Made by a program: the position numbers and the translations under genes. From NCBI GenBank assembly GCA_015068125.1, contig SVLD01000001.1:93795-157794 (forward strand): DNA of 64,000 bases, in the 5' to 3' direction. Position 1 is the stretch's first letter, and every line of letters starts with the position of its first letter. Origin of the DNA: Oscillospiraceae bacterium (lineage in GTDB: Bacteria > Bacillota > Clostridia > Oscillospirales > Oscillospiraceae). Below, piece after piece: positions 1 to 6,888 of the stretch. The notes under the pieces are model-generated. The model was given only the letters and a program-made list of their open reading frames with translations, was not told where the DNA came from and made no database searches.

Positions 1-187
1 CGCTGCCGCAGCCGAAGGTCTCAAACTTCACATCTACGATGGTTTCGTTTTCGATTTTCAGATAAATCTTCATGATATCGCCACACTTGGCGTTGCCGAC
101 CTCGCCGATACCGTCGGCGTTTTCAATCACACCAACATTTCTGGGGTTGGTGAAGTGGTCCATAACTTTTTCACTGTAAAGTGCCAT
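1..187 (-). CDS. nifU: Fe-S cluster scaffold protein NifU/IscU, N-terminal part (cut by window edge)
   Basis: The reverse strand encodes a protein beginning MALYSEKVMDHFTNPRN, with the scaffold signature GNAKCGD around residues 32-38 and a second conserved Cys in TFGCGS at the window edge. These are two of the three Cys that hold the nascent Fe-S cluster. The start ATG lies at 185-187 behind a GGAGGA ribosome site. It follows nifS with a 15-bp gap, so cysteine desulfurase and scaffold are co-transcribed. The C-terminal half is outside the window. The name is secure at family level; NifU-type against IscU/SufU-type cannot be settled from 62 residues. Confidence 0.93.
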   Translation of the reverse strand, partial: MALYSEKVMDHFTNPRNVGVIENADGIGEVGNAKCGDIMKIYLKIENETIVDVKFETFGCGS

Positions 188-202
188 ATAAAAATCCTCC
201 TG

Positions 203-1390
203 TTACAGAATGAATTCGCGTTTGCCGGTCATCAGATCCCGCCAGACGGGACTCATGCGCCGGAGAGTGTCCACCACCTGGGGGACAACGGTGAGAATGT
301 GGTCTATTTCTTCATCGGTGTTATACTCGCTGAGGGAGAGCCGCAGGCTGCCATGGGCAACATCGTGGACCCTGCCGATGGCCAGCAGTACGTGACTGGG
401 ATCCAGACTTCCGGAAGTGCAGGCAGAGCCGGAAGACGCGCAGACGCCCTGCATATCCAGCAGAAGCAGCAGGGCTTCGCCCTCAATGCCCTCAAAGCAG
501 AAGCTTACATTACCGGGGAGCCGGTTGACGGGATCGCCGTTGAGCGCGCAATGGGGGATCTGGGACAGTCCGGTGATGAGCTTGTCCCGCAGGGCAGCGA
601 CCTTCGTGGCGTTGGTTTCCAGATTAGCGTAAGCATCCTCCAGGGCGGCGACCATGCCGCAGATGCCGGGAAGATTTTCCGTACCGGCCCGCTTGCCCCG
701 CTCCTGGGCGCCGCCGTCGATGACATTGGTCAGGGGGAAGCCCCGGCGGCAGTACAGCGCGCCAACGCCCTTGGGGCCGTGGAACTTATGGGCAGACAGG
801 CTCAGCATATCGATGTTCATTGCCTTCACATCGATGGCCACATGGCCTACGGCCTGGACAGCGTCGGTGTGGAAGGGAACGCCGGCTTCCTTACAGATGG
901 CACCAATTTCCGCAATAGGCAGAATGGAGCCGATCTCGTTGTTGGCGAACATCACGGTGACCAGGCAGGTGTCCTCCCGGAGAGCGTCCTTGACCTGCTG
1001 GGCGGTAATGTTGTGGTTCTGCTTTACATCCAGATAGGTAACGGAGAAGCCTTCCTTTTCCAGTTTCTGGAGGGTGTGGAGAACGGCGTGGTGCTCAAAT
1101 GCGGTGGAGATGATGTGCATCTTGCCCTTCCGCTGACCCAGCCGGGCGGCGGAAAGAATAGCCTGGTTGTCTGCCTCGCTGCCGCCGGAGGTGAAATAAA
1201 TCTCCCGGGGTTCACAGCCAAGGCACTTGGCAACACGGGCGCGGGCATCCTCCAGAACTTCCTTGGCTTCCTGGCCGACGGAGTGCAGACTGGAGGGATT
1301 GCCGTAAATATTTTCAAAACAGGGCACCATGGCCCGAATGGCAGCTTCACTCATTTTGGTGGTGGCTGCGTTATCAGCATAAACCTGCAT
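203..1390 (-). CDS. nifS: Cysteine desulfurase (NifS/IscS type)
   Basis: PLP enzyme that removes sulfur from L-cysteine as a protein persulfide and passes it to the NifU scaffold. The 395-aa length fits the family. K202 in SAHKFHGPKG is the Schiff-base lysine, H100/H101 lie in the FEHHAVL segment, and C324 in the long active-site loop SSGSACTSGSL is the persulfide cysteine. The loop form places it in the NifS/IscS group rather than the SufS group. It is first in a nifS-nifU operon with a strong promoter 40 bp upstream that is overlapped by a perfect palindrome, so transcription is probably controlled by a cluster-sensing repressor. A long open frame on the opposite strand is a shadow. Confidence 0.96.
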   Translation of the reverse strand: MQVYADNAATTKMSEAAIRAMVPCFENIYGNPSSLHSVGQEAKEVLEDARARVAKCLGCEPREIYFTSGGSEADNQAILSAARLGQRKGKMHIISTAFEHHAVLHTLQKLEKEGFSVTYLDVKQNHNITAQQVKDALREDTCLVTVMFANNEIGSILPIAEIGAICKEAGVPFHTDAVQAVGHVAIDVKAMNIDMLSLSAHKFHGPKGVGALYCRRGFPLTNVIDGGAQERGKRAGTENLPGICGMVAALEDAYANLETNATKVAALRDKLITGLSQIPHCALNGDPVNRLPGNVSFCFEGIEGEALLLLLDMQGVCASSGSACTSGSLDPSHVLLAIGRVHDVAHGSLRLSLSEYNTDEEIDHILTVVPQVVDTLRRMSPVWRDLMTGKREFIL

Positions 1391-1429
1391 AATATCAACC
1401 TTTCTGGGACTTTCTGTATTTCCGTGGGT

Positions 1430-1467
1430 ACTATACCATTATTTACCTACTTTGTCAATAGGTAAAT
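1430..1467 (-). promoter_or_regulatory. nifS promoter with palindromic operator
   Basis: Reading leftwards: -35 TTGACA (1453-1458), 17-bp spacer, -10 TATAGT (1430-1435). A perfect 9-bp inverted repeat, ATTTACCTA (1441-1449) and TAGGTAAAT (1459-1467), straddles the -35 box with a 9-bp centre. The arrangement suits a repressor of the Rrf2/IscR family, which usually controls such operons; no regulator gene is visible here. Confidence 0.8.
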
Positions 1468-1502
1468 AGGGCAAAGCGACCCTAAAGTTTCGCTGCAAGA
1501 GG

Positions 1503-1955
1503 TCAGTTTCCAAACAGTGCCTTTTCAAGAATTGCCACGAATTGTTCCAGACCAATGCGGTCAAACTCTGTAAAGCGGCTTAAGTTGGGACTGTCGATAT
1601 CCAGAACGCCCCAAATCTTGCCTTTGTTCCGAATTGGAATCACAATTTCGGAACGGGAAGCACTGTCGCATGCGATGTGACCGGGGAATGCATGGACGTC
1701 GGGAACCAGCTGGGTCGCATTTTCGGCAACGGCAGTACCGCAAACACCCCGACCTACGGGAATTTCGATGCAGGCGGCCTTTCCCTGGAAGGGACCGAGG
1801 ACCAAAATGTCCTGCTCCAAAATATAAAAACCGGCCCAGTTGATCTCCGGCAATTCCTGCCACAAAAGGGCAGCGGCGTTAGCCAGATTGGCAATGGTGT
1901 GAGGAACATCCTGGGTCAGGGCGGACAACTGCTGACATACAAAAGAATAGTTCAT
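1503..1955 (-). CDS. msrC: Free methionine-(R)-sulfoxide reductase, GAF-domain type
   Basis: A single GAF domain of 150 aa, the usual size for the enzyme that reduces free methionine-R-sulfoxide in the cytoplasm. C62, C72 and C96 have spacings of 10 and 24 residues, the same spacings as the three redox cysteines of the E. coli enzyme, which supports catalysis rather than a sensory GAF role. The motif SRSEIVIP and the end GVLDIDSP are typical of the family. It is monocistronic, with AAGGAGG ahead of the ATG. The neighbouring iron-sulfur genes suggest an oxidative-stress theme, but nothing shows co-regulation. Confidence 0.9.
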   Translation of the reverse strand: MNYSFVCQQLSALTQDVPHTIANLANAAALLWQELPEINWAGFYILEQDILVLGPFQGKAACIEIPVGRGVCGTAVAENATQLVPDVHAFPGHIACDSASRSEIVIPIRNKGKIWGVLDIDSPNLSRFTEFDRIGLEQFVAILEKALFGN

Positions 1956-1979
1956 AGCTTGCGCCTCCTTATAGTACCC

Positions 1980-2008
1980 ATCATACAGGAAAAATCACGG
2001 ATGTGCAA
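1980..2008 (-). promoter_or_regulatory. Promoter of the Met-sulfoxide reductase gene
   Basis: -35 TTGCAC (2003-2008), 17-bp spacer, -10 TATGAT (1980-1985), about 25 bp before the start codon. Confidence 0.6.
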
Positions 2009-2121
2009 GCAAATTCACAAAATTCCGAAATTACCAAAGGTATCCAAAATTTTCGTGTTTTACAGGGGTTACAAAATCGGAGATGTTGGAATATTAAGAG
2101 GGCAGACAAGGGGGGGCGAAG

Positions 2122-3087
2122 ATGATTTCATTTACAAAGCGCATTGCGGTGGCGGTGCTGTGTTTGTGCTTGTTGCCGTTGCCGGCGATTCAGGCCCGGG
2201 AGCTGGTTCCTGTTGGAACGGTGGTGGGGCTGGAGCTGCAAAGCGGCACGGTGACGGTGGAGGGCTTTGATACGGTGATGGGTGCCGAGGCGAAAAATGC
2301 CGGTATTCAGGCCGGGGACGTTTTGGAAAAGATCAACGGGAAAACCATTCACTGCAGTGATGATGTCCGGCAGGCCTTGCGGCAGTCTACGGGAACGGTG
2401 ACGGTGGTCGTTCGGCGGGGTGAAAAATCTCACACCTGCAAGGTGATGCCCCAGATAACCGCGGACGGTCCCAAGCTGGGAATGTACCTGCGGCAGGGTG
2501 TCACCGGTATCGGCACTGTGACCTGGTACGATCCGGAAACCGGGGTGTTTGCCACCCTTGGGCATGGGGTAAACGGCAACGCTGGTTTGCTGCCGCTGAC
2601 AGAGGGCAGCGCTTACAGCGCCCGGGTGGTTGCGGTGAACAAAGGCAGATCCGGCAAGCCGGGACAGCTCATCGGCGCGGTGGAAAATAAGGAGCCTGTG
2701 GGCATACTGACGAGAAATACAGCCCAGGGCGTTTTTGGGAAAGGGGAGAATCCCTGGCAGGGCAAGGCCATGGAGGTGGCCGACCCGGGAGAGGTAAAGA
2801 CCGGTTCTGCGGTGATACTTTCCACGGTGTCCGGGGAAGGCGTGCAGGAATATTCTGTGGACATTCTGAAAATTTATCCAAGAGCCAAGCACAGCGGCCG
2901 GAATCTGCTGATTCGGGTGACGGATGCCCGGCTGCTGGAGATCACCGGGGGAATCGTACAGGGCATGTCGGGCAGTCCTATTATCCAGGACGGCAAGCTC
3001 ATCGGCGCGGTGACCCATGTTCTCGTCAACGACCCCACCACCGGCTACGGCATTTTTATTGAAAATATGTTAGACGCAGCGGCTTAA
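2122..3087 (+). CDS. spoIVB: SpoIVB-type sporulation serine peptidase (S55)
   Basis: SpoIVB is secreted from the forespore and cleaves SpoIVFA, releasing SpoIVFB to process pro-sigma-K in the mother cell. The 321-aa protein has a signal/anchor helix at 8-25, a PDZ domain at about 28-108 (AGIQAGDVLEKING) and the S55 peptidase domain. The triad can be placed: H148 in LGHGVNG, D268 in RVTDARLL and S283 in GMSGSP; the D-to-S spacing of 15 equals that of B. subtilis SpoIVB (D363, S378). It is shorter than the 426-aa Bacillus protein, mainly at the N-terminus. A second copy of its last 40 codons lies 3.3 kb downstream. Confidence 0.93.
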   Translation: MISFTKRIAVAVLCLCLLPLPAIQARELVPVGTVVGLELQSGTVTVEGFDTVMGAEAKNAGIQAGDVLEKINGKTIHCSDDVRQALRQSTGTVTVVVRRGEKSHTCKVMPQITADGPKLGMYLRQGVTGIGTVTWYDPETGVFATLGHGVNGNAGLLPLTEGSAYSARVVAVNKGRSGKPGQLIGAVENKEPVGILTRNTAQGVFGKGENPWQGKAMEVADPGEVKTGSAVILSTVSGEGVQEYSVDILKIYPRAKHSGRNLLIRVTDARLLEITGGIVQGMSGSPIIQDGKLIGAVTHVLVNDPTTGYGIFIENMLDAAA

Positions 3088-3089
3088 TC

Positions 3090-3116
3090 GTAGGGCGGGA
3101 GCAAGCCCCGCCCTAC
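3090..3116. repeat. Intergenic GC-rich inverted repeat (family B, copy 1)
   Basis: GTAGGGCGGG-agcaagc-CCCGCCCTAC, a near-perfect hairpin just after the spoIVB stop. The same unit occurs at 21219-21246 after mscS, so it is a dispersed element and not specific to spoIVB. Confidence 0.75.
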
Positions 3117-3133
3117 AGTAAAGGAGAAAACTT

Positions 3134-3316
3134 ATGGACTTTTATCAAGTGCCCATTGGCTTTGGTCTGGCTCTAGCGGGCAACACCGCCGCTATGAACC
3201 GATACACCCACTTGACCGAAGAACAGAAACAGACAATCCTCAACAAAGCTCACAATGTCCGCTCAGAACAGGAGATGTATTCTCTGGTAGAAAGCCTTGC
3301 CAACGGCTTTGTGTAA
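3134..3316 (+). CDS. Small conserved protein of unknown function (60 aa), copy 1
   Basis: The protein begins MDFYQVPIGFGLALAGN and continues with a helix-rich segment containing LTEEQKQTILNKAHNVRS. It has no signal peptide and no cysteines. An AAAGGAG site sits 9 bases before the ATG. A paralogue at 6453-6638 shares the MDFYxVPIGFGxALA opening and the KAHNVRSxxEMYxLVxSLA end, so the protein is real and under selection. In both places it directly follows a spoIVB 3' end, which suggests an ancestral spoIVB-orf60 pair. No function can be assigned; a sporulation link is only contextual. Confidence 0.85.
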   Translation: MDFYQVPIGFGLALAGNTAAMNRYTHLTEEQKQTILNKAHNVRSEQEMYSLVESLANGFV

Positions 3317-3325
3317 TCATAAACG

Positions 3326-3360
3326 AGCAAATCCGTGCACCAAACGGATTTGCTTTTTTA
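3326..3360 (+). terminator. Rho-independent terminator after the 60-aa gene
   Basis: Stem AGCAAATCCGT (3326-3336) with ACGGATTTGCT (3344-3354), a 7-nt loop, then six T. Confidence 0.9.
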
Positions 3361-3369
3361 TGATTCTCC

Positions 3370-3398
3370 TTGACAAACTTGCCTGCTTGGTATAGAAT
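3370..3398 (+). promoter_or_regulatory. Promoter of the rpiR-phosphodiesterase-transporter operon
   Basis: TTGACA (3370-3375), 17-bp spacer, TAGAAT (3393-3398). The palindrome GAATT-T-AATTC (3395-3405) overlaps the -10 box, and a related TAAATTCC half-site lies at about 3430; these are candidate autoregulatory RpiR operators. Confidence 0.7.
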
Positions 3399-3451
3399 TT
3401 AATTCCAATATATAGTTTGTTTATAAAACTAAATTCCGCGAGGTTTACACT

Positions 3452-4297
3452 ATGTTATCAGAAATCCACAATCGTTATGACCGTTTAACAGATACGGAAA
3501 GAAAGATTGCCGATACGGTTTTGGCCGCACCACAAGATGCGGTGAAAATGACTGTCAAAGAACTGGCGCAACATTCCGGCACAGTACCATCGGCTGTGGT
3601 GCGATTTTGTAAAAGCATAGGTGCAAAAGGCTTCTCCAATTTCAAGATCTGTCTTTCTGCCGAGCTGGGTAGCAAAGCATCTGCCACCAGTATGTTGCCG
3701 GTGAGCGGCGGGGATGCTCCGCAGCAGGTTTTTAAAAAAGTGTTTGCCTCCGGAATAAACACGCTGCAAGACACCCTGTCTATGATTGACTTTTCTCAGG
3801 CAGAAACCATTATCCGGCTTTTACTGCAAGCGACCCGGGTCGTGTTTTTTGGCGTAGGCACATCCTCCGTCATCGCAACAGACGCCCAATACCGCTTTGC
3901 ACAGCTGGGTATCGCAACATCTGCCTGCACAGACATTCTGTTTATGAATGTTACAGCTGCAAATTTAAAAGTCGGTGATGTGGCAGTCTGCATTTCTCAC
4001 AGCGGCAGCACCAAGGCAACAGTGGATGCTATGCGGCGGGCGAAGAAAGCCGGTGCCGACACAATTGCTATCAGCAGTTTTGCCCACAGCAGGCTTGCAA
4101 TGGAAAGCGATTATCATCTGATTGCCTTTTCCGATGATAAAAACTACCCTGTTGAAGCGGTTTCCGCTAGAATCGCCCACATCTGCATTTTGGATGCCCT
4201 TATGATGTCTCTTGCTGCCAAAAACTACGAGACCCTGCAAAAGCATATTGGCGAGCGAAACGAAGTTTTAAAAGAAATGCGATATAAAAGCAAATAA
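3452..4297 (+). CDS. MurR/RpiR-family transcriptional regulator
   Basis: 281 aa with the standard two-domain layout. An N-terminal helix-turn-helix (residues about 1-80; TVKELAQHSGTVPSAVVRFCKSIG) is followed by a C-terminal SIS sugar-phosphate-binding domain (about 125-255; FFGVGTSSVIATDAQYRF, CISHSGSTKATVDA). Such proteins sense phosphosugars and control the genes beside them. Here it is first in a three-gene operon with a phosphodiesterase and an AEC transporter, so its ligand is probably a phosphorylated sugar or amino sugar released or moved by them. The substrate cannot be named from sequence. Confidence 0.9.
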   Translation: MLSEIHNRYDRLTDTERKIADTVLAAPQDAVKMTVKELAQHSGTVPSAVVRFCKSIGAKGFSNFKICLSAELGSKASATSMLPVSGGDAPQQVFKKVFASGINTLQDTLSMIDFSQAETIIRLLLQATRVVFFGVGTSSVIATDAQYRFAQLGIATSACTDILFMNVTAANLKVGDVAVCISHSGSTKATVDAMRRAKKAGADTIAISSFAHSRLAMESDYHLIAFSDDKNYPVEAVSARIAHICILDALMMSLAAKNYETLQKHIGERNEVLKEMRYKSK

Positions 4298-4307
4298 GGA
4301 GTTTATT

Positions 4308-5084
4308 ATGAACGAAAACAAGGTGATTCTGATTTCCGTGGACGGAATGCGTCCGGATGGCTTTCTTGCCTGCAAAAATCCCTATATTGAGAAAATGATG
4401 CAGATGGCTTATTACACACTGGACGGCCAAACTATACTGCCCCCGGTGACACTGCCGTGTCATATGTCCTTGTTTCACAGCGTACCGGCAGAACGCCACG
4501 GCATTACCACAAATCTGTATTTGCCCATGGCCCGTCCCATCAACGGTCTATTTGAGCAGCTGAAAAACGCAAAGAGAATTTGCGCGATGTACTACGGTTG
4601 GGAGCCCCTGCGGGATATTGCAAGACCTTCCTCTTTGAAATTCTCTGAGTACATCAATGCATATTCGGAGGAAAGCTCGGATACCGCATTAACAGACAGT
4701 GCCTTAGCCCGTATTCGCAAAAGCAAGCCGGATTTCGTATTTCTGTATATGGTAGAGACCGACGAAAAGGGCGGCCACGACAGCGGCTGGATGACAGAGG
4801 AATACCTGAACCGAATTTCCATTGCCGTGGATAACATCAAACGGGTCATTGAAGAATGTGGCGATGAGTATACTGTCATTGTTACTGCCGACCACGGCGG
4901 TCACGACCGTACCCACGGCACAGATCTGCCGGAGGACACCACCATCCCTATGTTCTATTTCGGCAAGCAATTTGAAGCAGGCAAGCGTTTTTCCGGCGGC
5001 AGTATTCTGAATATTGCGCCGACCATTGCCAAGATCATGGATGTAGCGCCTGCTGACGAATGGGAAGGAGTGCCCGTAATCTAA
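4308..5084 (+). CDS. Alkaline-phosphatase-superfamily phosphodiesterase/nucleotide pyrophosphatase-like protein
   Basis: 258-aa single domain of the NPP/type I phosphodiesterase fold. Visible metal and catalytic residues are D11 in ISVDGMRPDG, T48 in PPVTLPCH (position of the nucleophile), H64 in AERHGITTN, and a C-terminal TADHGGHDRTHG metal site. There is no signal peptide, so it should act in the cytoplasm, unlike many extracellular relatives. It starts 10 bases after rpiR and ends 1 base before the transporter gene, so the three are one transcript. The likely reaction is hydrolysis of a phosphodiester or phosphomonoester; the substrate is unknown. Confidence 0.85.
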   Translation: MNENKVILISVDGMRPDGFLACKNPYIEKMMQMAYYTLDGQTILPPVTLPCHMSLFHSVPAERHGITTNLYLPMARPINGLFEQLKNAKRICAMYYGWEPLRDIARPSSLKFSEYINAYSEESSDTALTDSALARIRKSKPDFVFLYMVETDEKGGHDSGWMTEEYLNRISIAVDNIKRVIEECGDEYTVIVTADHGGHDRTHGTDLPEDTTIPMFYFGKQFEAGKRFSGGSILNIAPTIAKIMDVAPADEWEGVPVI

Positions 5085-5085
5085 A

Positions 5086-6030
5086 ATGACTGTTTTTACT
5101 GCAACATTAAACCAAACTGCGTTTTTGTTCCTGTTTATCGCAGTCGGCTACATACTCTCCCGGTGGAAGTTCGTTCCCCAGAATGCACAGACTGTGCTTT
5201 CCAAGCTGGAAAATACATTCTTTATTCCGGCCCTGGTGCTGGGGACATTTATAGACAATTTTACCACCCAGACTATCACGACTGCCTGGAAATTGCTTTT
5301 GGGCAGTTTGGCTTTGGCGATCATCGCCATTGGCCTGTCGCTGCTGTGTGTCCGTTTTTGCAGCAAGGATAAATACGAAAGAAGCATCTACACCTACGGT
5401 CTGTGTTTTTCAAATTTCGGATTTATGGGAAACGCGGTAGTGAGTGCCTTGTTCCCCCATATCTTTTTGGAGTATCTGATCTTTACGCTGCCCCTTTGGA
5501 CACTGATTTATCTTTGGGGCGTGCCGGTGCTTTTGATGGGCGACAGCACAGAAAAGCAGACCTTGGAACAGCGCGCCAAAAGCTTTGTGAATCCTATGTT
5601 TGCCGGTATGCTCTTGGGTGTGCTGATTGGCCTGACGAATATACCCGTCCCCCAGTTCATACGCTCAGCGGTTGCTGCAGCAGGCAGCTGCATGTCACCT
5701 GTGGCTATGCTGCTGACCGGTATGACAATTGCGCAGTTTAATCTTCGGGAAGTCCTTAATATCAAAGGTGTTTATCTGGTGACCGCCCTGCGGCTGATAG
5801 TTTTTCCGCTGCTCTTTCTGGGTGTTATGGTCTTGATCCCAATGCCGGAAGTTTTTGCCACCTGTGCAATTTGCTCTCTTGCTATGCCCCTGGGACTAAA
5901 CACCATTATCATTCCCAGTGCTTTGGGGAAGGACACAAAGGTAGCATCCGGTATGGCGCTGGTTTCCCATGTTCTCTCCTGCTTGACAATCCCCGCAATT
6001 TTTATGCTCTTTCAATATGTGCTAATGTGA
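5086..6030 (+). CDS. AEC (auxin efflux carrier) family transporter
   Basis: 314-aa integral membrane protein with about ten hydrophobic segments in two five-helix halves, the AEC/BART layout. Family members in bacteria move organic anions such as malate. The conserved GNAVV stretch in the first half and the CSLAMPLGLNTI segment in the second are typical. The ATG lies two bases after the phosphodiesterase stop, implying translational coupling. The pairing with RpiR and a phosphodiesterase suggests transport of the product or substrate of that enzyme, but this is inference. Confidence 0.88.
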   Translation: MTVFTATLNQTAFLFLFIAVGYILSRWKFVPQNAQTVLSKLENTFFIPALVLGTFIDNFTTQTITTAWKLLLGSLALAIIAIGLSLLCVRFCSKDKYERSIYTYGLCFSNFGFMGNAVVSALFPHIFLEYLIFTLPLWTLIYLWGVPVLLMGDSTEKQTLEQRAKSFVNPMFAGMLLGVLIGLTNIPVPQFIRSAVAAAGSCMSPVAMLLTGMTIAQFNLREVLNIKGVYLVTALRLIVFPLLFLGVMVLIPMPEVFATCAICSLAMPLGLNTIIIPSALGKDTKVASGMALVSHVLSCLTIPAIFMLFQYVLM

Positions 6031-6039
6031 TTGGACTGT

Positions 6040-6065
6040 AAAGCCTCCAGACAACCGGAGGCTTT
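6040..6065 (+). terminator. Candidate terminator after the AEC transporter
   Basis: Stem AAAGCCTCC/GGAGGCTTT with an 8-nt loop; the T-run is short and mostly inside the stem. Further on (6112-6153) lies a second 9-bp inverted repeat, TGTCGAAAA/TTTTCGACA, of unknown role. Confidence 0.6.
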
Positions 6066-6274
6066 GGATTTATGGGGAGTAAAAACCGACGGTCCGGCAA
6101 ATATCAGATTTTGTCGAAAATGCAAGAAGTCTTAAAATACGGTCTTTTCGACATTTCATCTATGTCAACTTAGGGATCGCGGGTGAGGTGTGTAAAAACC
6201 TGCCTTTTACCTGCAAAAACGCATAAATACCGCAGAAAAGCACAAAATTCTGTTGTCCCCTGCTTGACACAGAA

Positions 6275-6397
6275 GTGTCGGGCAGTCCGATTATCCAGGA
6301 CGGCAAGCTCATCGGGGCGGTGACCCATGTGCTGGTGAATGATCCAACGACGGGGTACGGAATCTTCATCGACAATATGCTGGATGCGGCGGCGTAG
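6275..6397 (+). pseudogene. Orphan 3' end of a second spoIVB copy
   Basis: Forty codons plus stop read [19 protein letters not shown] and continue to DNMLDAAA, almost identical in protein to residues 282-321 of the SpoIVB at 2122-3087, with a single I/V-class and one E-to-D change. Many third positions differ, so the copies diverged long ago or came from different strains. The match begins exactly at the catalytic serine motif; upstream sequence is unrelated. It cannot encode a working peptidase. It is followed, as in the intact copy, by a 60-aa gene. Confidence 0.9.
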
Positions 6398-6452
6398 GAA
6401 TTGAAAATTGAAAGTTAAAAATTGAAAATTATGATTATTGAGGAGATAGGTT

Positions 6453-6638
6453 ATGGATTTCTACAAAGTTCCCATTGGGTTTGGTATGGCTTTGGCGGTG
6501 AATGAGCCGGCCATGAATGCTTACTCGGCCATGACCGAGACGCAAAAGGAGGCAGTCCTGGAACGGGCGCACAATGTGCGCTCGGAAAAGGAAATGTACG
6601 ACTTAGTGGCATCTTTGGCCAGCGGCACGTTGCGATAA
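6453..6638 (+). CDS. Small conserved protein of unknown function (61 aa), copy 2
   Basis: Paralogue of the 60-aa protein at 3134-3316, with the same opening MDFYKVPIGFGMALA and the same RAHNVRSEKEMYDLVASLA end; the middle differs (NEPAMNAYSAMTETQKEAV). GGAGATAGG precedes the ATG. It lies just behind the orphan spoIVB 3' end and an AT-rich linker with short repeats of ATTGAAAATT (6400-6430). Whether this copy is expressed is unclear because no promoter is obvious apart from read-through. Confidence 0.8.
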   Translation: MDFYKVPIGFGMALAVNEPAMNAYSAMTETQKEAVLERAHNVRSEKEMYDLVASLASGTLR

Positions 6639-6647
6639 TTTATGTGA

Positions 6648-6751
6648 TGTCATCCTGAGCGAGTGTAGCGAGTCGAAGGATCCGTATATCCATGAAAACG
6701 AGGACGGATTCTTCGACTCCCCCGGCTACGCCGGAGTCGCTCAGAATGACA
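6648..6751. repeat. Intergenic palindromic repeat (family A, copy 1)
   Basis: Ends are TGTCATCCTGAGC and GCTCAGAATGACA, with internal GAAGGATCCG pairing with CGGATTCTTC; the whole unit folds as one long hairpin. A second copy, with a different centre, is at 45561-45668. This is the type of non-coding dispersed repeat seen in many clostridial genomes. Confidence 0.85.
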
Positions 6752-6822
6752 ACGCTTTATTGTGACTACATAATGGTTGCGGGTGGTACTACCGATGCCT
6801 TTTTACGCAAACGCTTCTTTTA

Positions 6823-6851
6823 TTGACTTTTGGGCCGTCAGCGAATAAAAT
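6823..6851 (+). promoter_or_regulatory. Promoter of the CotH-like gene
   Basis: TTGACT (6823-6828), 17-bp spacer, TAAAAT (6846-6851). It lies upstream of 6889 and rules out the longer open frame beginning at 6823 as the protein start. Confidence 0.75.
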
Positions 6852-6888
6852 AGAACCAGGATATGCAACAATTCAAGGAGGGAGATAC

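Noticed and set aside
155..1465. Long open frame (436 codons) antisense to nifS
   Set aside because: It is a shadow of a highly conserved gene; composition follows the opposite strand and it spans the nifS promoter.
6112..6153. Possible dif or attachment site (9-bp inverted repeat)
   Set aside because: The arms and 24-bp centre do not match a dif consensus, and no integrase or second copy is present.
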